A stretch of 64,000 nt of DNA from contig DIAF01000039.1 of assembly GCA_002414665.1 (NCBI GenBank), positions 159,021-223,020 on the forward strand, in the 5' to 3' direction. How positions within the stretch are numbered: the stretch's first letter is position 1; each line of letters begins with the position of its first letter. Below the pieces are notes generated by a model that was not told the DNA's origin, made no database searches, and saw only the letters and a program-made list of their open reading frames with translations. The translations under genes were made by a program, and so were the position numbers. Source of the DNA: Halieaceae bacterium UBA5085. GTDB taxonomy: Bacteria > Pseudomonadota > Gammaproteobacteria > Pseudomonadales > Halieaceae. Positions 1 through 7,866 of this stretch are shown here, piece by piece.

Positions 1-2485
1 GCGCACGCGCAGTGTTTGACGAGCGATACGCCCAGGCCAGGTTGTTCATGGCCACCACATCCTCCGGCGCCAGACGGTGCAGGGTTTCAAACACGGCCGC
101 TGCGTCATCATCCCGGCCCTGGGACAGGTACAGTGGCCCTAGGGTGTTGAGCACGACTACGTCCTCCGGCGCGCTTTCCAGCCAGCCCTCCAGCATCCGG
201 TAGGCTTCATCACGCTTGCCCTGCTGCAACAATGTCGAGGAGAGGAAGACCAGCGAGTTGCTGGAGGGCGCCGCGCCGTGAGCCTTGCGCAGCAGCGCCT
301 CGGCTTCCTCCAGTTCCCCCTGGGTCAGGGCCAGTCGACCCCGCGCGAGGTTCAGTTGGGGTTCTGGCACCACGCCGGGCGGCAGCTGCGCAAGTTCCTC
401 GCTGGTTTCCGCCAGCTTGTTCTGCTGCAACAGCACCTCGACCAGCAGCTTGCGAGAATCCACATCCTGCGGCTGCAGTTCCACTGCCTGACGCAGACGG
501 CGCTCCGCCGCCGGCAAGTCGCCATTGGCCCGCTCAGCCTGCGCGGCCATGCGCAGCGCGCGCACGTTGTCGGGCATCAACTCAAGCAGGCGACGGGTAG
601 CATTGACCGCAGCGCCGGGCTGGTCAAGCGCCAGGAACGCCCCTGCCAGCAGCTGATGGATGCGGGGGTCCCCATCGTGTTCATCGCGCACCGCCGTCAA
701 CAAGTCCACGGTTTCACCGGGACGCTGCTGTATGAACTGGTAGCGTGCCAGCATCAAACGGGGTTCCAGCGCCTTGGGATGCGCGGCAATGGCGCGCTCC
801 AGCACAGCGACCATTTCGGCGGTTTCACCGCGCTGCTCGTGTACGGCCGCCAGGTTCATCATGCCCTGCAGGTCATCGGGCTGTGCCGCCAGGCTTTCGT
901 TGAGAATATCGAGTGCCGCGGCGGAATCATCAGCGAGCATCGCCAGCGATGCGAGCCCGGTGGTGGCCTGTGCGTTGCCCGGGTCCAGAGCCAAGGCCGC
1001 GCGGTAGCTCTCGGCAGCACCTGCACGGTCGCCCGCACCCAGTGCCAGCTGCGCTGCCAGCACGCTGGGCAGGGGGTCTTCGGGCGCGCTGTCACGAAAC
1101 GCCTGCAACTCGGCGTCAGCAGCCTCGGCATCACCGCCGGCGGACAGGGCGCGCACCAGGCGGTAGCGGATTTCCCCGTCAGCCGGATCGAGGTCACGCG
1201 CGATGCGCAGCGCTGCGGTACCAGCATCGAGGTCACCGGAACGCACCAGTGAGGTGCCCAGTTCCATCTGCACCTGCGCCGAGTCCGGCGTAACCGACGC
1301 CATATCCTGGTAGACCGCGGCGCTTGCGCCATGCATGCCCTGCGCGGTAAGCGCCAGCGCGAGTATGTTCATCGTGGGGACATTCATGGGCAGTTCCTCC
1401 AGCAACTTGCGGGTGATGGTTTCAGCACGCTCGGGCTCCCCCATGCGCAGGTACACCGCTGCGAGCATCTGCCGCGCGTTGATATTGCGCGGCTGCGCCG
1501 CAAGGAAGCGGCTCAGCTGGTCCTCGGCGGTAGCCAGGTTGCCTTCGCGGAAATTGGCATTCGCCGCCAGATACAGGCTCGGCAGGTGGTCCGGGGCAAC
1601 ATTCAACACCCTGGACAGCTCGCCGAGCCCGGCACTCGCGTTGCCCTGCTCGATCTGGATGCGGGCCTGGGCGTAATTCACACCGGGGTGATCGGGGATG
1701 ATCTTCTCGAGTTGTTCCAACTCTTTCGCGGCTTCCGTATGCTTGCCCTGCTCCACCTGCACCGCCACCATGCTCAAGCGGTCGTTGAGGCGGAAGCGGT
1801 TGAGTGAACTCGCCGTGGCAAAGGCCTGCTCCGCCGCCGGATAGTCAGCCCGCGCCTGCAACACGCTGCCGTAGAGGCTCCAGGCCTCGGCAAAATCGGG
1901 ATGTTTCTCGGTCAGGTCCTTGAGGATCGCCTGCGCATCCTCGCGCTCACCGGTGTGGGTCACGGAAACAAAGGCTTGTGCAAGCCGCACCTGGGGGTTC
2001 TCCGGCGCGAGGTCCATGGCACTGCGCAAGGTCTCCTCGGCGCTGAACGTGTCCCCCGTGGCGGCCTGCGCGCGTGCCACCAGCGCCAGCCAGGCTGGCT
2101 CTTCCGCGGCGAACGCATACCCGGGGTCAGCAAAGTGCTGCAGCAGCTTCTCTGCCTCGCCGGCGCCAATGAGCGCCTCGGCGTACAGCACCGCGACCTC
2201 CCCGACCTTCTCCGCTTCCAGCGACTTTTCAAACTCCACCGCAGCTTCAGCCATGGCGCGCTGACGCAGGAACACCTCCCCCAGTACGCGCCGCCCTTCA
2301 GCGCTGCGGCTGTCCTGCTGCAACGCCGTCTTGGCGTCGATCTCCGCCGCGTTCAGTTTCCCTTCCGCGAACGACTGCTGGGCACGGGCCAGCAGTTCAT
2401 CGTGTGTCAGCGGTTTGGAGCAGGCAGAAATAGCCAGAACGGCCATAGCGGGCAGCCACAGCTTGCGAGCAACGGACATGTGCAT
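1..2485 (-). CDS. prsT: PEP-CTERM system TPR-repeat lipoprotein PrsT (3' end outside window)
   Basis: The reading frame is open from 2485 to the window edge (828 codons), so the C-terminus is missing. The N-terminus is a lipoprotein signal: Met-His-Met-Ser-Val-Ala-Arg-Lys, a short hydrophobic run, then the lipobox-like AISAC with lipidation cysteine near residue 22. Almost all the rest is tandem 34-residue TPR units with the usual small residues and proline at unit ends. I chose the ATG at 2485 because GAGG lies 7 bases upstream; in-frame ATGs at 2503 and 2479 are alternatives. The PrsT family is about 900 residues and is found with PrsK/PrsR in exosortase genomes, where it is thought to scaffold polymer or sorting components at the envelope. 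That role is family knowledge, not visible here. Confidence 0.88.
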   Translation of the reverse strand, partial: MHMSVARKLWLPAMAVLAISACSKPLTHDELLARAQQSFAEGKLNAAEIDAKTALQQDSRSAEGRRVLGEVFLRQRAMAEAAVEFEKSLEAEKVGEVAVLYAEALIGAGEAEKLLQHFADPGYAFAAEEPAWLALVARAQAATGDTFSAEETLRSAMDLAPENPQVRLAQAFVSVTHTGEREDAQAILKDLTEKHPDFAEAWSLYGSVLQARADYPAAEQAFATASSLNRFRLNDRLSMVAVQVEQGKHTEAAKELEQLEKIIPDHPGVNYAQARIQIEQGNASAGLGELSRVLNVAPDHLPSLYLAANANFREGNLATAEDQLSRFLAAQPRNINARQMLAAVYLRMGEPERAETITRKLLEELPMNVPTMNILALALTAQGMHGASAAVYQDMASVTPDSAQVQMELGTSLVRSGDLDAGTAALRIARDLDPADGEIRYRLVRALSAGGDAEAADAELQAFRDSAPEDPLPSVLAAQLALGAGDRAGAAESYRAALALDPGNAQATTGLASLAMLADDSAAALDILNESLAAQPDDLQGMMNLAAVHEQRGETAEMVAVLERAIAAHPKALEPRLMLARYQFIQQRPGETVDLLTAVRDEHDGDPRIHQLLAGAFLALDQPGAAVNATRRLLELMPDNVRALRMAAQAERANGDLPAAERRLRQAVELQPQDVDSRKLLVEVLLQQNKLAETSEELAQLPPGVVPEPQLNLARGRLALTQGELEEAEALLRKAHGAAPSSNSLVFLSSTLLQQGKRDEAYRMLEGWLESAPEDVVVLNTLGPLYLSQGRDDDAAAVFETLHRLAPEDVVAMNNLAWAYRSSNTARA

Positions 2486-2589
2486 GGTAACGCCTCGTAA
2501 CATCCTATTCTTTCTCACACTCTAAGGCAGGAAAGGGAAGCCGCCAAGGCGCAAATGCGGCACTGGCTCACACTTTGGCGGGTAAAAGG

Positions 2590-4407
2590 CTAGAACCAGC
2601 GACGCAGTTCAATAAAAACGCGGTCGCTGGCGTCATATTGCCCAAACAAGCCAATTTCGCTGCCACCGAACAGGTCTGCGCCAAATTGCAGGCGCCACTC
2701 CTGTGTTACGTTCCAGCTCACGCGAGGCTGCAATGACCAGTCACTGCGGTTCAACCCGGTGAGATACAACATCTCGGCCTCCACACGCTCACCAAAGCGC
2801 CGGTTTACCAGCAGCGTGATACCTGTTTCATTGCGATCGGAGAGCAGCGCGGAGTCATAATCCGCGAGGTGGCGGCCGTACACCTGGGCATCGAAGCGCC
2901 AGTCACCCAGCGGCAGCATGACACCGACCACGTAATCCAGACCATCGCTCTCCCGCAGGCCGTTGGCCGCGTCCGGGTCCAGCGAGAAGTAACTGCGGCC
3001 GCGTGTGTAGACTGCCTCGCCCTTGAAGACAAAATCGAGGAAGTCCTTGGAGAACGTACCGCCGAACTGCTGGATGCGGTCATGGCGCAGCTCCAGACCG
3101 AGGTCTGTCTGGTACAGTGTGGGCGCCACGTCGGTACTCTGGTAATAAAAGCCACTCAGATCCCAGCCGGACAACAGGTAGGAAAAACGCCCACCCAGGC
3201 CGTGGTTGGCTACCTTGCTGCGGCTTGGCCTGATTTCGGTAACGGGGGTGCCAGGCGCTACTGGAAACGGGTAAAAATCCGCTCCCGGCTCACCGATCCT
3301 GTCGTAACTGGGATACGGCACCCACAGCAGTTCCAGATGCGCGTCCCCCGCAAACCGTTCCGCGCGCACCGCCCACTGCGGAATACGCATGGTTTCAAAC
3401 TCCTCCAGGAAGAACTCCCGGGTGTCACGCGCTGACACCACATCGGCGAGAAACAACCCCACCATCTCCCCCCACACTACATGCTGGCGCCCCAGCCGGT
3501 ATTCCCAGTCGCCAGCGCCAAAATCCAGGTAGGCCTCTCGCAGTGAAGCGTCATGCCGCTGGTCGCGACGTACTGCAAGGGGGTAGAAGTCGTCCTCTAC
3601 GCTGTAGGCCGCGTCCCCTTCCAGGCGCCCGACCACCTTGAAACGCGCGCCCCAATCAAGCGTGCCGCTTACCCCCAACTCCAGCCGGGCGCGCAGCTTT
3701 GACCAGTGCTCCGGCTGCGCGGTGTTGTAGGCCGCCGCCAGTTCGCCATAGCCGCCCACCAGCAGGTCGCTGACACCCGTCGCCGGCGCCGCTTGTGGGC
3801 TCGCCGCTGGCTGGGGTGCCGCAGCCGTTTGGGCGAGCTCCCGGCGCTGAGGCCGGGAGACGCTGGACCCCGGCCGGGCAGCATCGGCCACGGCCAGCGG
3901 CGCTGGCGCCCGGTCCGGGGGCTCCGCCGCCGGCGCGGCAGCGCGCGCCACCGATTGTTCACGCGAGTAGATATCGAGTACCAGACGGTAGCCACCGCTG
4001 GCATCCGGGCCGAGCACAAAACTTTCGTGGCGCAGGTCTCCGTCCGCCAGGTCCAACACCAGGCGCAGCGTGCGGCCTTCACGCACACCGGTGCGCAAAC
4101 CCGCCACCGGCGTCGCCGCGAACAGGCCGGGCGCCGGGTGGTCGGCGAGCCGTGTATTCTTGATATCAACCACGATGCGATCGGGGCCAGACAATTCAAA
4201 CAGGTCGAACTGCGGCGCGGCGTTCAGATCGACCACCATGCGCGTGCGCCCTGCCTCGCGACCGACCCGGATACCCGCGCTGGCTGGCGCAGCCCGATTG
4301 GCCTCGGCAGCGTCGCTACCGGCCGCTGCAACAGGCACGGCTGAGCACATCCCGAGCGCTGCACAGGCGAGAAGCACTGCCCGGCAGCCGGACAGCATAC
4401 GGTTCAC
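2590..4407 (-). CDS. AMIN-domain outer-membrane beta-barrel protein (DUF1302-like)
   Basis: 605 residues with a Sec signal peptide (about residues 1-29). Residues about 45-150 resemble an AMIN domain (pattern RIVVDIKNT and a following LVLDLADG), the module that targets amidases and secretins to peptidoglycan. An Ala/Pro-rich linker follows. From about residue 215 the sequence alternates like a porin and carries DUF1302-type text (RLGRQHVVWGEM), ending in Arg-Arg-Trp-Phe as outer-membrane barrels do. It starts with GTG that overlaps the TGA of the ABC ATPase gene (GTGA), preceded by GGAGGAGG, so the two are co-translated. The coupling suggests the barrel is the outer-membrane end of that transporter. 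The substrate is unknown. Confidence 0.75.
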   Translation of the reverse strand: MNRMLSGCRAVLLACAALGMCSAVPVAAAGSDAAEANRAAPASAGIRVGREAGRTRMVVDLNAAPQFDLFELSGPDRIVVDIKNTRLADHPAPGLFAATPVAGLRTGVREGRTLRLVLDLADGDLRHESFVLGPDASGGYRLVLDIYSREQSVARAAAPAAEPPDRAPAPLAVADAARPGSSVSRPQRRELAQTAAAPQPAASPQAAPATGVSDLLVGGYGELAAAYNTAQPEHWSKLRARLELGVSGTLDWGARFKVVGRLEGDAAYSVEDDFYPLAVRRDQRHDASLREAYLDFGAGDWEYRLGRQHVVWGEMVGLFLADVVSARDTREFFLEEFETMRIPQWAVRAERFAGDAHLELLWVPYPSYDRIGEPGADFYPFPVAPGTPVTEIRPSRSKVANHGLGGRFSYLLSGWDLSGFYYQSTDVAPTLYQTDLGLELRHDRIQQFGGTFSKDFLDFVFKGEAVYTRGRSYFSLDPDAANGLRESDGLDYVVGVMLPLGDWRFDAQVYGRHLADYDSALLSDRNETGITLLVNRRFGERVEAEMLYLTGLNRSDWSLQPRVSWNVTQEWRLQFGADLFGGSEIGLFGQYDASDRVFIELRRWF

Positions 4408-5120
4408 GCGCCCGCCTCCTCCGCCTGCAGGGCCCCAGCGGCTTCTTCGCGAAGAATACGGCCGTCTTCCATATGAACCAGGCGATCTGCCATGGCCATC
4501 ACGTGGCTGTCGTGGGTGGAGAACACGAAGGTGGTACCGGCCTGGCTGTTGATGCGCTGCATCAGCTCCAGAATGCTGCGACCGGTCTCACGGTCGAGGT
4601 TCGCGGTCGGCTCGTCTGCCAGCACCAGCCGGGAGTGGGTGGCCAGAGCGCGGGCAATGGCGACCCGCTGGCGCTGACCACCAGACAGCTGGTTAGGCCG
4701 GTGCGAGCCATAGCGCGCCAATCCAACCATGTCCAGGTAGTGCGCGACCCGCTCACGACGCTCGGCGCGTGACAGCTCCCGCAGCTGCAGCAGCGGATAC
4801 TCGACATTTTCCTCGGCAGAGAGCACCGGCAGCAGGTTAAAGGTCTGGAAGATAAAGCCCAGGGTGCGCGCCCGCACGTCCGCCAGCTGATCCGGCGTCT
4901 TGCCGGAAACATCCTGCCCGTCAATCAACACGCGCCCCGCACTTGGCGTGTCAATACAGCCGATGATGTTGAGCAGCGTGGACTTCCCGCTGCCCGAGGG
5001 CCCGGCAATGGCCAGGAACGCGCCCGGCTCGACCGCCAGCGACACATCGCGCAGCGCTTCCACTATCTGCTCGCCGAGTGGATAGCGTTTACAGACCTTT
5101 TCAACCTTTACAATAGCCAT
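4404..5120 (-). CDS. LolD/MacB-type ABC transporter ATP-binding protein
   Basis: 238 residues and a complete ATPase: Walker A GPSGSGKST (about 40-48), Q-loop FIFQTFNLLP, signature LSGGQRQRVAIARAL, Walker B LVLADEPTANLD and H-loop STHD. The LNIIGCIDTP stretch is typical of the LolD/MacB subfamily that works with FtsX-like permeases. The matching permeases are encoded at 7867-10371 on the same strand rather than next to it. The start is the ATG at 5120; a longer in-frame extension to 5429 overlaps the divergent gene and is not believable as protein. Only 46 bp separate it from the divergently transcribed LolA-like gene, so promoters must be packed into that gap. It probably energises extraction of a lipidic substrate from the inner membrane. 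Confidence 0.9.
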   Translation of the reverse strand: MAIVKVEKVCKRYPLGEQIVEALRDVSLAVEPGAFLAIAGPSGSGKSTLLNIIGCIDTPSAGRVLIDGQDVSGKTPDQLADVRARTLGFIFQTFNLLPVLSAEENVEYPLLQLRELSRAERRERVAHYLDMVGLARYGSHRPNQLSGGQRQRVAIARALATHSRLVLADEPTANLDRETGRSILELMQRINSQAGTTFVFSTHDSHVMAMADRLVHMEDGRILREEAAGALQAEEAGA

Positions 5121-5166
5121 TACACAGCGCCAGAATGCTGTTACACGTGGCCACAGGATAGCACCC

Positions 5167-6015
5167 ATGTTCCGGCAACTTCGCAAAAATCCTGACTTTT
5201 TGACCATTTTGGGGGGGGTACTGCTGGCCTCCCTGCTGACGCAGGGCGCGGTGTTGGCGGAGACCGGAGCCACCGCAGACACCCCATCGGATATCGAACA
5301 GTCGACCGCCGCCGACGGCGCCGGCAGCAGCCCGGCTGCGGAGGCGCCGGACGCTACCGCCCTGGTACAGCGCGCCGATGCCATCCGCTTCCCCCGCGAG
5401 AGTTTTGAAACCCTGATCACCGTGACCAATTACAGCGGCGGCGAGGCCGGTGATGTGCGCGAGTACAAGGTGATGTCGCGCGGCAATGAAAACACCATCG
5501 TGCTCACCGAATCACCCGCTTCCGAGCGCGGCCAGGCCCTGCTGATGCGCGGACGCGACCTGTGGATATTCATGCCCACCGTTTCCCAGCCCGTACGCCT
5601 GTCGCTGTCACAGCGGCTGACCGGGCAGGTGGCGAACGGCGACCTGGCCCGAGCCAATTTCGCGGGAGATTACACCGCGGCACTGGCGGGAAAAGAACAG
5701 GTGGATGGCGAGGATGCCTGGGTGCTGGATCTGGCCGCGGCCGGGCGCGGTGTGACCTACGCCAGGGTGCGCTATTGGGTGGCGGTTGCCGATGACCGGC
5801 CCATCAGGGCAGAGTTCTATGCCGTCTCAGGTCGGCTGCTGAAAACCAGCCGTTATGAAGCATTTCAGGACATGGCCGGACAGGTGCGTCCGACCCGCAT
5901 CGTCATCGAGGACGCGCTCAAGGACGGCGACTATTCCGTGCTCGAGTACAACACCATGACCATCAAGGACCTGCCGGAGCGGATGTTTACACAGCAATAC
6001 TTGCGGAGGCTATAG
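5167..6015 (+). CDS. LolA-like outer membrane lipoprotein-sorting protein family
   Basis: 282 residues with a signal peptide (hydrophobic about 12-28, ending AVLAE). A low-complexity Ala/Pro linker follows, then a single domain like the LolA_like family often annotated 'outer membrane lipoprotein-sorting protein': repeated antiparallel strands, the phrase DLWIFMPTVSQPVRLS, and YSVLEYNTMTIKDLPERMF at the end. Relatives are encoded beside LolCDE-type transporters and are expected to be periplasmic carriers of a hydrophobic ligand. It is divergent from the LolD-like ATPase gene. Eight consecutive G residues at 5211-5218 fall within the signal-peptide codons, a possible slippage site. True LolA function on lipoproteins is not implied. 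Confidence 0.82.
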   Translation: MFRQLRKNPDFLTILGGVLLASLLTQGAVLAETGATADTPSDIEQSTAADGAGSSPAAEAPDATALVQRADAIRFPRESFETLITVTNYSGGEAGDVREYKVMSRGNENTIVLTESPASERGQALLMRGRDLWIFMPTVSQPVRLSLSQRLTGQVANGDLARANFAGDYTAALAGKEQVDGEDAWVLDLAAAGRGVTYARVRYWVAVADDRPIRAEFYAVSGRLLKTSRYEAFQDMAGQVRPTRIVIEDALKDGDYSVLEYNTMTIKDLPERMFTQQYLRRL

Positions 6016-6050
6016 ACCCCGTTTCGTTGCCAGGAGATGAAGCTGAAGCG

Positions 6051-6082
6051 AGGCGCTCTAAACCTTCTGGTCCAGAGCGCCT
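6051..6082. repeat. Inverted repeat between convergent genes
   Basis: AGGCGCTCT at 6051-6059 is matched perfectly by AGAGCGCCT at 6074-6082, with a 14-base loop. It lies between the convergent stops of the LolA-like gene and the first PEP-CTERM gene, where a shared terminator would be expected. No T-run follows on either strand, so it would have to act as a simple RNA-end-stabilising hairpin or a factor-assisted terminator. Confidence 0.4.
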
Positions 6083-6105
6083 GAAGACAAGTGCGAGGGA
6101 AACAA

Positions 6106-6747
6106 CTAGCGGTTACGGCGCCCCCGGATGCCAAGGCCCAGCAGGCCAAGACCGAAGAGCAGCAATGTTGACGGAACCGGAACCGCTGCCTCGGCACGGC
6201 TGAAAGTCAAATCGTCCATTGCCCACGCCCAACCATCATCGGGCTGCACACCGTCAATGCGCCGGACATCGCTGGCCGTGAACGCTACGGGGATGAACAC
6301 ACTGCTACCCGAGGTGATCGTCAGGGTTTCGAGTAACGCGTCGGCGGCATCGTACAGGTTGAAGGTAACCGAGCGCGAGCCGAGACTGTCGAGCTGGAGG
6401 CTAATGTCGAAAACCGGTATATCAAACAAAATGCGGACAACATCGGCACGATTGCCGGGGCAGGAAAGACTCGCATTCGCGCAGTTTGTGAGCACGTTCG
6501 GACCACTGGGCGCTGTCACCCCGTCAGGGTCCGGTGCGGCGTTGATATCCACCGGGGCGCCATCTTCCAGCCCCAGAAAAGTCACCCCCACGCTCGCGTA
6601 CTGATCCGTGATCGGCGTATTCGGCGCGATAGGATTACCGAGACCATCAACGTCAAAGTCGATCACAATCGGTGCGGCCATGGTGAGCGACGAAGCGAAA
6701 AGCAACGCCACCGAGCCAATAACATTTCTAAGAGTATTGTGTTTCAT
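6106..6747 (-). CDS. PEP-CTERM sorting-domain protein (VPVPS variant)
   Basis: 213 residues. Sec signal peptide at the start (Ala-Pro cleavage region near residue 25), a beta-rich body with repeated Val/Asp strands and one Cys pair, and a C-terminal sorting tail: VPVPSTLLLFGLGLLGLG followed by Ile-Arg-Gly-Arg-Arg-Asn-Arg, i.e. motif, membrane span and basic anchor. The usual PEP glutamate is replaced by valine. AGGAAG precedes the ATG at 6747, which is why the longer in-frame start at 6819 is rejected. Expected fate: export by Sec, cleavage by XrtA, and attachment or release into the exopolysaccharide. It has its own sigma-54 promoter and PEP-CTERM box upstream. The biochemical role of the body is not recognisable. 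Confidence 0.85.
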   Translation of the reverse strand: MKHNTLRNVIGSVALLFASSLTMAAPIVIDFDVDGLGNPIAPNTPITDQYASVGVTFLGLEDGAPVDINAAPDPDGVTAPSGPNVLTNCANASLSCPGNRADVVRILFDIPVFDISLQLDSLGSRSVTFNLYDAADALLETLTITSGSSVFIPVAFTASDVRRIDGVQPDDGWAWAMDDLTFSRAEAAVPVPSTLLLFGLGLLGLGIRGRRNR

Positions 6748-6786
6748 GCGTTCTTCCTGTGTGAATTCCATAGGCCGGAGATCTAA

Positions 6787-6802
6787 AGCACATTTCCTGC
6801 CA
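6787..6802 (-). promoter_or_regulatory. Sigma-54 (-24/-12) promoter of PEP-CTERM gene 6106-6747
   Basis: On the minus strand the sequence reads TGGCAGGAAATGTGCT: GG and GC dinucleotides are 12 bases apart as RpoN requires, with TGGCA fully conserved and the -12 element GTGCT one base from TTGCT. It implies a leader of about 30 bases before the ATG at 6747. It also lies 75 bp downstream of the proposed PrsR box. Confidence 0.72.
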
Positions 6803-6877
6803 GAAAACATATTAATCAATTAAATCAATGAGTTATATCCAAAGAGGAAACTTTGCTGCACAACATCGCACTCGATT

Positions 6878-6894
6878 TGTAAAAAACATCGACA
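6878..6894 (-). promoter_or_regulatory. Proposed PEP-CTERM box (PrsR site) upstream of gene 6106-6747
   Basis: Minus-strand sequence TGTCGATGTTTTTTACA. It matches elements of identical length upstream of the two other PEP-CTERM genes in the pattern TGTC-N5-TYTTTACA. There are 75 bases between this box and the -24 element, a typical distance for an enhancer-binding activator. PrsR, encoded at 62516-63874, is the natural candidate; its binding here is inference. Confidence 0.6.
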
Positions 6895-7011
6895 GCACCC
6901 ACCGCGCTCGCTGCAGGGGCGACCAGACGGTCGGGTGCTCCGCGGAGCGTGATCCATGGTGCGCGGTTGTCGGTGACAGGGCCCAGCCGGGTCGAGATCT
7001 ATGCCTTGACC

Positions 7012-7689
7012 TTAGCCTTTCGTGCGGAGGCGAGCGCCAATCAACATCAGGCCCAGGCCGATGAGGAACAAGGGGCCGGGCACCGGCACCTCGGAGACGG
7101 CTTCCACCTCACGCACCTGGTAGGCGGTGATGTGAACGTTGGCGAAGCCGTTGCTCGCCAGGGACAGGGTCTGCGACGTGCCGCCCGCCGTAAATTGCCC
7201 CACGGCGAACTGGCCAAGACCACGGGCACTGGCGTTCAGGTTCACATTATTGCCCAAGCCATCTCCGAATGTCATATTGCGGCCGGAGCAGCAGCTGCGA
7301 AGGTCCGTGTACCAGACCTGCACGATGTAATTCATGCCGGACAGCAGGTTGCCACCACCGATACTCAGTGACTGGGATGTCCCCCCACCAAAATCAAAGC
7401 GACCCAGCAGCAGGTCGTAATCGGCATCGCCGGTTGACGCACCACTGAGCGGATTGGTTGCCGTTGACTGGGGCAGCAGCGCGGCACTGTTGGCAAAGAC
7501 GACACCGTTTACGGTGACCGAGCCGACACTACTCGGGCCCGCATTGACCGCCTCGATCAGGTTCCCGCTGACCACGACATCCGTTGCGCCCGTCGTGCTC
7601 TGGGCGCCGCTCCATGTGATCGGCGCCGAAAACGCCAGGGACGAACCCAGCAATGCCACACACGCCACTACCGATCTGATTGCTATCAT
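7012..7689 (-). CDS. PEP-CTERM sorting-domain protein (VPVPG variant)
   Basis: 225 residues with signal peptide (Met-Ile-Ala-Ile-Arg-Ser, hydrophobic run, cleavage near SAFSA). The body has Ser/Thr/Gly-rich strands and a jelly-roll-like look (GMNYIVQVWYTDLRSCC), reminiscent of carbohydrate-binding or adhesin-like modules, but I cannot assign a family. The C-terminal tail is VPVPGPLFLIGLGLMLIG then Ala-Arg-Leu-Arg-Thr-Lys-Gly. The motif lacks the canonical Glu. I use the ATG at 7689, since a GTG 11 codons earlier adds a non-signal-like segment. It has its own sigma-54 promoter and box. Unrelated in its body to the two other PEP-CTERM proteins of the window. Confidence 0.83.
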   Translation of the reverse strand: MIAIRSVVACVALLGSSLAFSAPITWSGAQSTTGATDVVVSGNLIEAVNAGPSSVGSVTVNGVVFANSAALLPQSTATNPLSGASTGDADYDLLLGRFDFGGGTSQSLSIGGGNLLSGMNYIVQVWYTDLRSCCSGRNMTFGDGLGNNVNLNASARGLGQFAVGQFTAGGTSQTLSLASNGFANVHITAYQVREVEAVSEVPVPGPLFLIGLGLMLIGARLRTKG

Positions 7690-7740
7690 TTTACGCCAGT
7701 CTCTGCAGATGAAGGTTTGCACTCGTACTGCGGAAATTTA

Positions 7741-7756
7741 AGCAAATTTTGAGCCA
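7741..7756 (-). promoter_or_regulatory. Sigma-54 promoter of PEP-CTERM gene 7012-7689
   Basis: The minus strand reads TGGCTCAAAATTTGCT. GG and GC are 12 bases apart and the -12 element TTGCT is perfect; the -24 element differs from TGGCAC by one base. The predicted leader is about 40 bases to the ATG at 7689. Confidence 0.75.
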
Positions 7757-7820
7757 ATAACTTTAAGTGCTTGTTTTAAATAACGATTTTACTCCCAGCG
7801 AGGGGGCAACGGAGAGCGCC

Positions 7821-7837
7821 TGTAAAGAATTCCGACA
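7821..7837 (-). promoter_or_regulatory. Proposed PEP-CTERM box upstream of gene 7012-7689
   Basis: The minus strand reads TGTCGGAATTCTTTACA, matching TGTC-N5-TYTTTACA. The gap to the -24 element is 64 bases, about one helical turn shorter than the 74-75 bases at the other two genes, which keeps the site on the same DNA face. Confidence 0.55.
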
Positions 7838-7866
7838 CACTGCAGCGGGCAACGCCCCCGCGGAAG

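Noticed and set aside
278..1252. 324-residue open frame on the plus strand
   Set aside because: Antisense to the TPR lipoprotein PrsT, which has clear repeats on the minus strand.
5121..5429. N-terminal extension of the LolD-like ATPase
   Set aside because: It overlaps the divergent LolA-like gene including its signal peptide, and LolD-type proteins start where the ATG at 5120 is.
6937..6948. Perfect 12-bp palindrome GCTCCGCGGAGC
   Set aside because: It lies between two PEP-CTERM genes downstream of the second, but has no T-run and is short enough to be chance in GC-rich DNA.
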